Numbered from the stretch's first letter, positions 1 to 10,800 are shown. The stretch: DNA of 64,000 nt from Meghimatium bilineatum (GCA_034231615.1 CM067317.1:18084064-18148063), one strand, 5' to 3'. Numbers and translations: made by a program. The notes: generated by a model from the letters alone, not told the origin.

Positions 1-134
1 AATGGAAGTCGTCGGTTGAACTATCTAGATTTAGAGATGGTAAATAAGATATTGTATCTATACAAAACAAGGATATGCAATATTTTGGGAGTTACTTTAA
101 TAAAAGATATTCGTTGATTGAAAATCATTCAAGC

Positions 135-1505
135 TATAAACTGTATCCACTTGGTCATTAACCTATCGTTACATGAATGGTACTCTCCTCGTGATTCGTG
201 AGGACATGAAATGAGTAAAGGTCAAAACAACCGCTTTGGCACTAACTCCTGACAAGTTTATGATGATCCCGTGAAACTACTGATCGCAAAACTATCTGAC
301 CACATTACTGAATGCCTGTAAACGTTTTATTGTGTTCTGCTCGAATAAATTCAGTTGAAAAGTCAAAGTGCAAGTATGACTCATCTCTCCATAGAGCAAC
401 ACTACATCATCATTGGGTGCTTAAAAAATGGGCAATCACAAAGTATAGTAGCCAGACAATTTAATATGGTTAGAAGCATCGTAAATCACATCTGGAGGCG
501 GTTTTGATAAACTGGCTCAGTCGCAGATCGGCCTAGCAGTGGAAGACCTAGAAACAACTGCCGCAGAGTGCTTGATACGGCTACGTCACCTGAGGAATAT
601 ATTTGCACCTATATCCTCCATATCCAATCAATGACAGCAGGTCGTCGAATTTCAGATCATTCGGTTGGGAACCGGCTGTACTTCGTAAATGTTTGGGCTA
701 GAAGATCCTACATTGGTCCTTTTCTTACAGATTGGCATCTACAGAACTGGCTGCAGTAGGCGAACGAGCATGGTCAATGGACCGTTGGGAATCACTGGAG
801 ACGGGATTTTTAGTGATGCCGGAGAAAAGTTTACCGCAGAATTCATGAACAGAGTAGATGAGTCTTCTCCACATGGCGGTGGAGGTGTAGTGATTGGGGG
901 GGTGGGCGATCAACTTCATAGGAAAAAGGAATCTTGTGCAAATTGAAAGATGGCACGCGATATGTCGCTGAAAGTGTTCGTCCTCGCATTCTTTCAATTG
1001 TGGCTACAAAATGGTCGATATTTTAACAGGACAACGCTCGACCTCATGTGCCACAACTTGACACCCACTTCTTCGCTGACAACAACGTCTTTACCATTCC
1101 GTGGCCAACATGTCATCAGAAATGAACTCCATAGAACACTTGTAGAATGAACTGGGCAGACGACTCCAGATCACCGTCTGGAGACGTGACTCCAGCTAAT
1201 CTCTGACAGTTGTCTCTTGCACTGCGGGAAGAACGGCAGCCACTCCACAACAACAGACCCAACCAACAGATATTCGGAGACACGTCAAGAAGATGTCGTT
1301 CTCTGATAGAGAGCATATACCTTACTGAAACTGAGGCCTCAATCGCAAAATATAAAGTCCAAAACAAATTTAATGAATATCGTTAAAGTCTGTAGGTTTT
1401 TCATGCCGTGATGGAAACACTGATTATGTAAAATAAAATGGTTGTACACGTTTAAAATATGGTGTCCATTATTACCAGAATAATGTTTGCGTGTCTTTTT
1501 TTAAT
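135..1505 (+). mobile_element. Tc1-like DNA transposon, copy 1 (degraded)
   Basis: The stretch holds a 5' leader (about 135-375), a transposase pseudogene and a 3' region. The leader matches, base by base over about 200 bp, the reverse complement of 61234-61440 ahead of a second Tc1 copy, and a short piece of it recurs near 23860-23950. The right end (about 1478-1505) resembles the AATAATGTTTGCGT-type terminus that is better preserved at 60724-60746. I did not find a clear TA duplication or a clean left terminal inverted repeat. About 1.4 kb is close to the usual Tc1 length. Confidence 0.7.
376..1325 (+). pseudogene. Tc1/mariner transposase pseudogene
   Basis: Reading from the ATG at 376, the N-terminal helix-turn-helix is visible (MTHLSIEQHYIIIGCL, then 'QSIVARQF' and 'RPSSGRPR'), with two stops near 508-513. 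Next come a second DNA-binding half (568-759, 'VGNRLYF..ARRSYIGPF'), a Gly-rich stretch near 880-905 that matches the family's GGGSVMVWGG segment, and in another frame 'QDNARPHVPQLDTHF' at 1027-1071, which contains the second catalytic Asp of the DDE triad. A piece like 'NELGRRLQ' follows near 1150. Tc1 transposases cut and paste the element at TA sites. At least three frame changes and several stops rule out activity. Confidence 0.75.
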
Positions 1506-1529
1506 AGTATATATAAGAACTGGTCTAGA

Positions 1530-2072
1530 CTACCTACGAAAGTCAGTTAGTAATTGTGTAAATACAAATATATCTATTGCATATCCCCAGGTTGTGTTGT
1601 CATAGTTTTCACACTTGCCGTTTGGCGTAAATATTTGATGTTTGTGAAGATGTAGTCTGCGTTCTAGAACCAGGTGTGTTGATCTGTTTGAGGTGTAGTA
1701 ATATTTATGCAGGATGGTCGTTATGCTGTCTGTCCATATTAACCTACGTCTGCCATTGACTCTGTATCCTGATTCTATCTTGTTATATGCACTTATGGTA
1801 AGTTGATCGTTCATCCTCATAAGATGTTCAAACCTTTTTTTATCTGCTGTTTCTCTATATATTCGATGCATGATTTGATACCAATTATCTTCTGATGTTC
1901 TCACTGCGCATTTGGTCGAGTCTGGTGATTCCAATAGCCTTCCTTAGACATTTCATTTCACAAGTTCCGATCTTTCTTTTATGTGTAGATATCAGTTCCC
2001 ACGTTTGGCATTTGTAGCATAGTGTTTGATTAAATATGATCTTAATAAAGTGCTTCTTTACTTCCATGTTGA
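1530..2072 (-). pseudogene. LINE reverse transcriptase C-terminal fragment
   Basis: On the minus strand two overlapping frames give the typical C-terminal part of endonuclease/RT LINE proteins: 'GTCEMKCLRKAIGITRLD' (as in 'EMKFLRRVKGVTRLD'), then 'KKRFEHLMRMNDQLTISA' (the 'GHLMRMND' motif) and 'NGRRRLIWTDSITTIL'. One frameshift lies near 1900-1930. The 3' end of the element is toward 1530. It lies back to back with the plus-strand EN/RT fragment that starts near 2268, an arrangement expected from a 5' inversion of one insertion (see findings). Confidence 0.65.
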
Positions 2073-2266
2073 TTTTGGGTGCAATAGCAAAAGTGATAGT
2101 TGGTATTTCACAGCATTTGCCTTTTGACATTTTGTTACTATCTCTCTGTCGAGTCGTCCTTCTTATGTGAAGATATTCCCAGGTTATATAAAATAAAATT
2201 ATGTGACATCTCAAACGAAAGAGCAATCATGGAGTCTGCTTTTTGTTACATCAAAAACACGGCAAA
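2073..2266. repeat. 194-bp direct repeat, copy 1
   Basis: The segment starting TTTTGGGTGCAATAGCAAAA and ending at GGCAAA recurs at 3453-3647 with roughly 90% identity by eye, 1.38 kb downstream in the same orientation. Homology stops sharply at both ends. It sits exactly between the minus-strand and plus-strand LINE fragments here, whereas the second copy interrupts the plus-strand fragment. It may be a small independent repeat or a duplicated junction. Confidence 0.75.
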
Positions 2267-2267
2267 A

Positions 2268-4309
2268 TTAATATCAGACGTTGAATACGTGTCAGAGAGG
2301 ATAGTAAGAATATGGAGTTAACAGAACGAGACGGAACAACCACCATAATACTAGTTTACGCCCCATGCAATGACGCTAAAAACATATTAGAAGGAAACGA
2401 TTTTTTTGGAAAAAACTGTCCTACGTTCTGAACACAATTAATAATAAAAACGACTTAATTGTTTTCGACGAGATTTCAATGGTAGAATTGGAAAAAAACA
2501 CAACACACCTTGAACATTATTTGGTAAACTTCAGAGACATAACAGAAGACCGCAACAGCTACGCAAAAGAACTCATTAATTTATGCTTAGAACACGGACT
2601 ATTAATATCTAATTCATACTACGAACATAGACAAAGTCACATAACAACTTGATACAAATGGAACAATCTATCAATAACGTTCCAGATTGACTATATACTG
2701 GTAAGATATAGACAGAACATGAACATCACAGACGCAAGGGTTATACCAAATATAAACTTAGATACAGATCACCGTCTGGTGGTAATAACTGACAAGCGGA
2801 AACAAAAACAAAAACTATCAGCGAACAAAAAAACAAAAACAAGAACCACAGATGAACTTTATAATGCTAGACGATGAACCAGTAAGATATATGATACATC
2901 AAGAAATAGCCGAGATCTTTACTACACTACCAAACAAAAGATATAGCATAAATATAGAATAGGAGTTATTTAAAAGCAACATGAAAAACAAAAAGGTACA
3001 AAGTCTTTGCGCAGTAACAAAACACACAGGGAGGGAGATCAACACAAATGGTGGACTGAAGAGTTACAAAAAGCTCCACAAATTAAAAAAAGAATGCTTT
3101 TGAACTTGAATGAAATCTAAACACCAATATGATTATGTGCAGTACAGACTAACTACATACGAAAAAATAGTCAAAGAAGCCAAAGAGAATTAATAGCGCA
3201 TATATGGAAATCACCTAACAGGCCTAAATAAGAATAACCATAGAGGATGCTTCAAAAGTGGTAACGCAAAGAGAATGAGAAACGAAAGTTACAACCCAAC
3301 TGCAATAATAAACAGCAGAGATGGAATAACTCTACTTAACGGAAGCGATAAGAAGAATAGGTGAAATATATATTTCGAAGTACTGTATAATTACTAACAT
3401 TCGGAAGCAACATCGAAAATATCTTTCTTATTTTGAAAATAATATAGAAAATTTTTGGGTGCAATAGCAAAACTGATAGTTGGTTTTTGATATAGCGTTT
3501 GCCTTTGGACATATTGTTTCTATCTCTGCCGAGTCGTACTTCTTATTTGAAGATATTCCCAGGTTATATAAAATCAAATTATGTGACATCTCAAACGAAA
3601 GAGCAATCATGGAGTCGGTTTTTTGTTTACATCAAAAACAAGGCAAATAATTTCGAAAATAATTTTTGAAATACAGGAAAAGACCAAGACACCGCATGGC
3701 CAAAAACTTTAAACCAAGAAATAGAAATTGCTATCAAGAACTGTCCAAATACGAAATTGCCAGGCACTGATGGCATACCCAACATTAAAGCATGTAATGA
3801 AATTGGGGTAAAATAGCTGCAACGAATATTCATAATAGTATGGAAAGAAAGGGAAGTTCCAGAGGACTGGCAAAAAAAGTCAGTAATCGTGCCACTGTGA
3901 CAAAACTGAGCAAAAAAAGGGATGCAAAACATACTTAGGCATGTCTCTATTAAGCCACACCGGAAAAATTTATGCAAAGATAATATAACAAATGTAAGAT
4001 ACATCGGCGAACCACAATTGGGCCCGTCTCAATTTTACATATAATAGTTGTTAGTTGCACAGACGCCTTGTTCATCCAGAGTCAAATGAATGAGAGATCA
4101 ATAGAATACAATAAGGAACTAAACGCAATATTCATAGATCAAGAGAAAGTGCTAGAAATAGTCAACAGAGACATATTATGTGAAACTCTAGAAATGTTTT
4201 GTATCAAAGGATAATTTTTATAAAGTATAAGAGCTTTGTATAAAAACTTCCAGTGCGTGTTAAGATCATCAGATGGTATTACAGACGCATTTGAGACATA
4301 AACGGGAGT

Positions 4310-4312
<3 letters not shown>
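2268..4312 (+). pseudogene. Degraded LINE: endonuclease and N-terminal RT
   Basis: Pieces in shifting frames form an AP-type endonuclease followed by the first half of a reverse transcriptase. Endonuclease: 'ERDGTTTIILVYAPCNDA' near 2310-2375, a 'DFNGRIGKKHN' remnant near 2470-2500, and 'NLDTDHRLVV' near 2755-2785 (the conserved DH pair). RT: 'NCPNTKLPGTDGIPN' near 3740-3785, 'REVPEDWQKKSVIVPL' near 3850-3897, 'FIDQEKAFDRVNRDIL'-like near 4130-4170 and 'CVLRSSDGITDAFE' near 4255-4300. Numerous stops and frameshifts are present, and the element breaks off at the (AT)n tract at 4313 before the YADD motif. Copy 2 of the 194-bp repeat lies inside it. Confidence 0.65.
3453..3647. repeat. 194-bp direct repeat, copy 2
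   Basis: This is the second copy of the segment at 2073-2266, in the same orientation and with a few substitutions and a one-base insertion. It separates endonuclease-side from RT-side remains of the plus-strand LINE fragment. Confidence 0.75.
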
Positions 4313-4341
<29 letters not shown>

Positions 4342-4360
4342 CTATATAATACACAACCGA

Positions 4361-4396
<36 letters not shown>

Positions 4397-4413
4397 TTGG
4401 TTGTGTATTATAT
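4313..4413. repeat. (AT)n tract with a 70-bp palindrome
   Basis: Alternating AT tracts flank ACACAACCGATTTTAA and its near-perfect reverse complement. Positions 4344-4378 pair with 4379-4413, giving 35-bp arms with one G/T mismatch (4359/4398) and no spacer. The right arm adjoins the end of the SINE at 4415. Such a sequence can extrude a cruciform. Confidence 0.85.
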
Positions 4414-4414
4414 T

Positions 4415-4600
4415 CAGGACATAGCCATCAACCTATCATTTTTTGCCTGTAGTGATTTTCTAGGCAATGAGTTCAGTAGTTTGCCATTGCTTTCTGATCG
4501 GACTGGATGCTCAAATGCCTATGGCAGAGATCGAACTCAGTACCTTGGACGTGGACGTCACAGACGCGCTCTGTACCATAAAGAGCTGGGGACACACACG
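4415..4600 (-). mobile_element. tRNA-derived SINE, family A, copy 1
   Basis: Read on the minus strand it opens with a pol III A-box-like TGGTACAGAGCG (about 4570-4585) and a B box GAGTTCGATCTCTG (about 4525-4540). A body follows containing GCAATGGCAAACTACTGAAC and a segment shared with 27160-27240. The spacing of the boxes is that of a tRNA-related SINE head. It carries no protein-coding capacity. Confidence 0.65.
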
Positions 4601-4660
4601 CACGCATACAAACACACACACGCACGCACGATCACACAAACACACACATATATATTGAAA
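4590..4660. repeat. (CA)n-rich microsatellite
   Basis: An imperfect run of CACACA with CACG and CATA variants immediately abuts the pol III head end of the SINE, and ends in a short (AT)n. Confidence 0.85.
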
Positions 4661-6320
4661 CGTCTAACATTGTCACCATGCGGCGGATTATACATTTCTG
4701 TCGCAAATAATGGAAGACCATGAGTCGTTGTGTTATCACTTCAAGCCAAGCAGCAAAACAGTCAGCATGCAATGGAAACATCATATATCACGAAAGAGCA
4801 ACACATTCAGATAGTAAATGTATGCAGGAAAGATTCTGCTTGCTGCTGTTTCTGAGGAAAAAAACCAATGTTGTTGTTGGACTTCAAAAAACCTAGTATG
4901 AATATCAGTGTTATCAGAAACATGAACACATAAGACAAACTTCATACAGGGATTCATAATAATCGACTCTGCATGCTGCCGTGAGGTGTCCTTCTGTCGC
5001 AAAACAATGTTCGTTCGAATGTTGTGAAAGGTGTTTCTTCTGTCACATCAACACTTGGCTGTCCCAGCTATGGCAAATAACCTGTTAAATAACTGTCGCC
5101 TTTCCGATAAATTATTTCTCAATCCTTGACTGTTTCCTTCCAAACATATTCTCCATCATACACCGACTGCATTCTTTATTGTCTTCGGCTGTAAGAAGAA
5201 TCACTGCACATTAGTAAAATTTGGACGAACTCATTAACACACCGGCCATGCTTGTGAACTGTGATGACCCCTTTAGGCTCGCCGCATGAAGGAATCTGTG
5301 AAGCAGCACGATCGGTCTTCATGTAAACACCTCTCATACATACATACACCTCTCGTATCATATATATATATATTCTGGTGTATCAAATTATCAGAGCGAA
5401 TGATTATCCCTGTAAATATGTTGATGTTTCGACAGTAGTTTCTTTGTCACTGTTGATAATAACAATATATTGTTATTTATTTATTTATAAGGAAACTTCC
5501 TTTTTGTCAGACATCCTCCAATATTTGGGTTATTTATATTAAAAATAAATGGAAAGTATTCCACAAACCTTTGGAAATAACATATTGAGATATAATGTAG
5601 TATTACGCAACACATTACAACGAAAACATAATAAGAAATCGGCGGACATTTACAAATATTATATATGAAGTTTATTTTCAGATTTTATATATAATAAAAA
5701 CTATTCGTCAACTGTCACCGTCTGTAAAAATGAATATTACTCAATTAAAACATACATATTTTAGATTTATTTATTGTAAGAAATTATTCCGTAAACTTTC
5801 AGGATTTCTCATAAAAATGTGAAGATAGCAAATAATACTTGAAAGTTACCAGACAATTTGTTATTCCGTCACCAGTTAAAGACAGCTCATGATTTCAGTA
5901 ACATAATGTGTTAGCTTTCAGAGAGAAGGTTGTGTTACTGTTTAATGGAATATGTCGATGTTTTTACAGTCACTCTAAGTTTCATAATATGTTACGGTTA
6001 AGGTAAATGTAAACTGAGTTTCTAACCATGGCCATTAACGGTATAGAAGACCTCTACACAGAATTAGTTAGGACCTCATTTGCTAGGTTTTTTATTGTTG
6101 TCGTGATTTTCGTTGATCACTATTTGGATACTTCAAGTCGTATGACACAAATAACCAAGGCGACTTCAACTATATAAATAGTCGGCAACGAAAAAGAAAC
6201 CAATGATTAAAACAGTAACGAATGAAGTCCTACTTCATAATTATGTGCAGAAGTCTTATAATTATTCTCGAAGGTCACGTTTAACCCACACTGTCATCGC
6301 ATACGGTTTCCCATAATCAT
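4661..6320. other. Gene-free stretch
   Basis: I recognise no gene or mobile element here. A short (AT)n lies at about 5360-5373. The minus-strand frame 5176-5361 (61 residues) has no recognisable motif. The remainder is AT-rich unique-looking DNA. Confidence 0.5.
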
Positions 6321-6324
6321 TCTT

Positions 6325-6530
6325 CTTCTTCGATAGCAGTTGATCAGAAACCGTATGATTAACATCGCCTACCATATGTTCTCAGTAGCAATGACACCAT
6401 TCCTTGACCTACCCTGGGAATATCCCTGGTACGCTATTTTCTGGTGGCTGGTTGAACTACGAAAATATTATTTTATTTCAAAAGACAAAAAAATGACTCG
6501 GAATCCAGGTCTGCTGGTTATTTGGCGATT
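6325..6530 (+). repeat. Dispersed repeat F, copy 1
   Basis: The stretch shares an ordered series of blocks with 28355-28550: CAGAAAC-type start, GCCTACC-type block, TCAGTAGC..TGAC, TTCC..GACCTACC, GGTACGCTA and a TCTGCTGG-type end. The family is not identified. A B-box-like GATTTGAATCA in the second copy raises the option of a SINE. Confidence 0.5.
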
Positions 6531-7052
6531 TTCTTAATATTACACTAATACAACTCTATAAAAGTATATATTTTTATGAAGCAATATTGCTAACAATGCT
6601 GAATTTATAATAATACTGAATTTATAATAATACTAAATATCAACAATACTGATTTTCTAACAATTCTGAATTACTAAGCCATATATATGCAAAATCGAAA
6701 TCATGTTTTAATCTAATTCATATAATCGTCAGAAAAAAATGTTGCCAAAGTTGCCTTTTACCTCGCCGAGCTATCATTATTTTCCTTGATATAGTTATAA
6801 AAATGTTGGCAGCCAATTTCACCGTGACACTAATATCTTCTTTACAAATTAACAGAAATGAGAAAAATAGCGAGAACAGAATCAGAAATTTTACAAAAAT
6901 ATATTAAAGATGTCAATTTAGCTCCAAATGTGACACATAACATCTAAAAGAGCAGAACTGATTTCAAAGTGCATCCTTAGTCCTCAGCAAACATTAGATT
7001 ATACGCATGCACATTTCCAGAAGTATTGCATGCAGTATCTTGTCAAGTGATT
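6531..7052. other. Gene-free AT-rich stretch
   Basis: I see no coding signal. A few short direct repeats of GAATTTATAATAATACT occur at about 6600-6640. Confidence 0.5.
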
Positions 7053-7869
7053 TATATGGGTACAACACTAGTTTGATATGTGTACAGCATTACATTGATA
7101 TGTGTATAGCACTACATTGGTATGTGTACAACACTAGATTGATCTGTGTTCAACACTAGATGGATATGTGTAAAAAACTAGATTGATATGTGTCCAACTC
7201 TAAATTGGTATGTGTCCATCTATAGATTGGTATATGTCAAATTCTAAATTGGTATGTGTCCAACTCTAAATTGGTATGTGTCCAACTCTAAATTGGTATG
7301 TGTCCATCTATAGATTGGTATGTGTCAAATTCTAAATTGGTATGTGTCCAACTCTAGATTGGTATGCGTAAAACTATAAATTGGTATGTGTCCAACTCTA
7401 AATTGGTATGTGTTCATCTATAGATTGGTATGTGTCCAACTCTAAATTGGTTATGTCTCCAACTCTAGATTGATATGTGTCCAACTCTAAATTGGTATGT
7501 GTCCATCTATAGATTGGTATGTGTCCAACTCTAAATTGGTTATGTGTCTAACTCTAGATTGGTATGTGTCCAACTCTAGATTGGTATGTGTCCAACTCTA
7601 GATTGGTATGTATCCAACTCTAGATTGGTATGTGTCCAACTCTAGATTGGTATGTGTCCAACTCTAGATTGGTATGTGTCCAACTCTAGATTGGTATGTG
7701 TCCAACTCTAGATTGGTATGTGTCCAACTCTAGATTGGTATGTGTCCAACTCTAGATTGGTATGTGTCCAACTCTAGATTGGTATGTGTCTAACTCTAGA
7801 TTGGTATGTGTCTAACTCTAGATTGGTATGTGTCTAACTCTAGATTGGTATGTGTCTAACTCTAGATTG
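7053..7869. repeat. 22-bp minisatellite, about 36-37 copies
   Basis: The unit is close to CTAGATTGGTATGTGTCCAA plus CT. Left-hand copies (7053-7250) are diverged (ACACTAG, GTATAGC variants), the middle alternates CTAAATTGG and TATAGATTGG types, and the right-hand copies from about 7560 are almost identical; the last four carry TCTAACT instead of TCCAACT. The unit contains no open frame of interest. Confidence 0.95.
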
Positions 7870-7919
7870 CAGGTGCTGACCATACAGTATGTCAACATTT
7901 GTCTAGTGTCCACTGTTTT

Positions 7920-7990
7920 ACCCCCCCCCCCCCACCCATTACCAACATTGTCAACATCTTGTCAATAATTATGTCCCCCCTCCCCTGCAG
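7920..7990. repeat. Poly-C-rich tract
   Basis: A run of about 13-14 C at 7920-7933 is followed by CCACCC, and CCCCCCTCCCC follows near 7975. G-rich on the other strand, it could form a G-quadruplex, but this is only a composition-based remark. Confidence 0.8.
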
Positions 7991-8044
7991 TTGCTTAGTT
8001 ATGGTCCAAAGAATGGAAACGATCCAGCTTAAACAATTTGGAAT

Positions 8045-8305
8045 TAAAAAAACAAAAACAAAAACTACATGATTCGTTTCAAATCTTCAGGATAAACGAC
8101 ATTCGTCGTTTCAATTGCTTAGAATAAACTACCTGATCCATTTCAAATGTTTAGAAAAAACTATATGTTTTGTCTCAAATCTTTAGATCGTTTAAATCAC
8201 ATTAATCGTTTAAAATGTTTAGCAAAAATACTACATGCTTCGATTCAAATGTTTAGATACAAATACATCATTCGTTTCAAATGTACGTAGAAAACTATTT
8301 TTTTT
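8045..8305. repeat. Diverged ~40-bp tandem repeat, about 6 copies
   Basis: Blocks of the form ACTACATGATTCGTTTCAAAT followed by a variable TTTAGAaaa spacer recur about every 38-42 bp, with strong divergence between copies. It is an old minisatellite. Confidence 0.65.
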
Positions 8306-8439
8306 CTAATTCAAACAATTTTTATGATGACATTTCTTACATCCCTTTTTTGTCAAACCCCACAACCTCCCTACTTATCAATCCGTGTTCAGATGGCCAC
8401 ATCCCGTATTAATTGACGTAATATATGAAGGTCCTGTTT

Positions 8440-9930
8440 AGGGTTGTTACCCTACACTGGTTGATTTATCCCTTGATATCCTTAAAGGACTATGTCTTGG
8501 TAACATACGTTCTGCTTTAGAATACAACAGTGCACTCGTAACAACATGTTCTAAGACAAATGTAGAATCTCTAGACAGAGTGCAGTACAATGCCATATGT
8601 CTTATTAGTGGTTCAATGAGATTTACACCAACGGCTGCATGTAAAATACATACAAATGTAGAACCACTTGAGATGCGGAGAGATATGGCTGCAATTGAGG
8701 TTTATGAAAGAAGCAAATGAATAACAAAGACCACCCAAATAAACAACTTGTAGAAAACTGGGAACCAAACCACAGAATAACTAAAAGTCACTCCTCAGCC
8801 ATGTCAATGAAATAAAAGACAGCTATCACCTCCCAGACAAGAGACAAGAACTGAAAAGAGTAGAGAAATGTTTACCACCACACGCAGGTTTTAAATTGCC
8901 GGAAAACAAAACACAGTTAAGAGATAATGCAACAAAACGTTCCGACCCAGTAAGTCTTATGAAAGCAACACAGAAAACAATAGAAACCTACCCAGAACAA
9001 TGGATTCATGTCTATACAGATGGGTCTACTTTCAAAGCCATCATCTAACCAGGTTATGGTGTCTATATAGAATATCCAGACAAAACATCTGATGAGTTGT
9101 TTGATGCCTGTGGGGAGATATGTTCTAACTATGAAGCTGAAATAACAGAACTAGATGTTGCATTGTACCACCTGAAGACCATATTTGATGCATTCCCATC
9201 AAAAATCCAAAACATTGTTATTTTTACAGACTCTATGTCCGTTCTTCAAGCACTGAAATGTGATGGACATTGTAAACCTGAGCTAGTTGAAACATATCAC
9301 CATGACAACCAGCTGCTTACATCTTATAAAGTCAGCATTGTTATGCAGTGGACTCCTGGCCACTCAAACACACCTGGCAATGACAAAGCAGACAGACTAG
9401 CAAAGAAGGGAGCACAACAAGAACAGCCATATACACAAACAACCACGCACACAGTTAAAATGATGTTAAAATCTGTAAACAAAGAAAATTGATTGAACAG
9501 ATGGGCCATGGGAAACACTGGGAGGAAACTCTATAAATATATGACAAGCTCAAATCCTAAAGACAATATCAACCTCCTGGAAAGAAAAGACCAGAGTATC
9601 ATATTCCGATTGCGCACACAACATGTACAGCTTAACAATCACCTGAACAGAATACAACCACAACACACTCCAGGGTGCCGGCTGTGCACTCATCCCTATG
9701 AAACTGCTGACCACCACCTTTTTGAATGCCCAGTGCTGGATTTTGTCAGGAAAATGTTTCTCCCTCCAGGGCCAGATAAATGGAACACAATATATGGAAC
9801 AAAACAACAACTCGCAAACACATGCAAATTTCACACAATGACACTGGATCAAAGGGCATGAGCCCATGGACCGCTGGATCAGCAACAAATAAACTAACCA
9901 TGAAATTAACTTCAGAAACAATTTCTAGAT
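8440..9930 (+). pseudogene. LINE fragment with RNase H domain (I/Nimb-like)
   Basis: Upstream, one frame gives 'LDRVQYNAICLISGSMRF' and 'CKIHTNVEPLEMRRDMAA', the stretch that joins RT to RNase H in I-type LINEs. A frame from about 8835 to 9861 then carries RNase H: YTDGS near 9010-9024, NYEAE near 9127-9141, TDS near 9226-9234 and GNDKADRLAKKGA near 9379-9417, so the four acidic catalytic positions (D, E, D, D) are all present. RNase H removes the RNA template during reverse transcription. Next comes a C-terminal zinc knuckle, CRLCTHPYETADHHLFEC (C-x2-C-x8-H-x4-C). In that frame I see only two stops, at 9046 (TAA) and 9490 (TGA). The 3' end, around 9840-9900, is shared with 12697-12935 and 32640-32705. 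The RT core is missing. Confidence 0.8.
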
Positions 9931-10240
9931 ATACGAATTTTAAGATTAGGTTCCACGGGATCGCCACCAAAGTCAGCAAATTTGAGACCCTTACATTTTT
10001 TTCCTTGAGGATTCGTAAACGCCATTCTAACTCCGTTGCAGGTACTGGATAATCTTCAGCAAATAAAAATTGGCGCATGTACACACCTCATGCGCATCAT
10101 GAACACGTGGAGATACACACAATGTAACTGTACATTATTCGTGCCACCAAATGTGCTCATGTGGAGATCTATTGAAGCTTGGTTATACTTACAGAAACGT
10201 GTTGTGTTTGCCTAACATAAAATTAATATAATGGCATCAT
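9931..10240. other. Gene-free stretch
   Basis: Between the LINE fragment and the next LINE 3' end I see nothing recognisable. Confidence 0.5.
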
Positions 10241-10241
10241 C

Positions 10242-10800
10242 GTTAAGTGCCGTTTTCGCAACGGAGATTGGCTGTAACAGAACTCCAACAACATTTCATT
10301 CTTATCTTAGTATTGCACTATGCTAGATTGTAACCGTCCCATCTTGTGAAGTCTTCTTCTTCTTCTGCGTTCGTTCTCAAACTCCTGCAGATAAGGAGGA
10401 TGTAGTCCGGAGAACGGAATGCGTTGTGTCATGGTTTATAGCACTGCTACGATATCTGCGCCTTTCAGACTGACACATCCGGCTTCAGCATGGCTTTGGG
10501 TCACTGACCCTATATGGGATGGGACAGCCAACTCCATCCGATAACATCCTTAGATCCTCTTACGACATGCGTGGAAGGTAAACAGTGTTGCTATTCTTTG
10601 CTCCCCTTCTGGGCCCCGTCAACACACGGGCGATCTTGTGAAGTAACTCTCCCACGTGTATCTCTTCTCGTCATCCTTCCCTTGACTTTACCCTCAAGTA
10701 CTTCAACAAGTCTTCTATGTCCAAAATAGCGTATGTGCTTCATAGATATTTTCTTTAACAGTTCGTTCTTCATACGAAGGGTCGTAGAACTTCTTTGTGA
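10242..10800 (-). pseudogene. RTE-type LINE 3' end, split by an insertion
   Basis: On the minus strand, 10633-10790 encodes 'NELLKKISMKHIRYFGH' and 'LVEVLEGKVKGRMTRR', matching the C-terminus of the RTE at 49-52 kb ('KKELLREIKIRQIKYFGH', 'TLLEGKVKGKRARGR'). 10242-10352 is the remainder of the 3' end (the complement of TTGCGGAGACGGCAC-type sequence, then ATGATG). The two parts are separated by a 280-bp insertion. Joining them at the duplicated 12 bases gives continuous homology with the uninterrupted copy at 13026-13465. Confidence 0.75.
10353..10632 (-). mobile_element. Retroposed repeat C inserted in an RTE end
   Basis: This 280-bp insertion is flanked by the 12-bp direct repeat ATCTTGTGAAGT (10341-10352 and 10633-10644). 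On the minus strand it ends in an AGAAGAAGAAG tail. Its 3' half (GCCGGATGTGTCAG..., CGACACAACG-like, GGACTACATCCTC, CTGCAGGAGTTTGAGAACGA) matches 31380-31545, which lies downstream of the Penelope-like GIY-YIG remnant, and shorter copies at 15478-15600, 40855-41010 and 53357-53455. I infer that it is a truncated 3' end of a Penelope-like element or a non-autonomous derivative. Confidence 0.7.

Noticed and set aside
7053-7869. CRISPR array
   Set aside because: Repeats are directly adjacent without unique spacers; the same holds for every other array in the window. The DNA is eukaryotic in character.
8440-9930. Host RNase H1 gene
   Set aside because: The upstream connector ('LDRVQYNAICLISGSM') and the downstream CCHC knuckle are typical of I-type LINEs.
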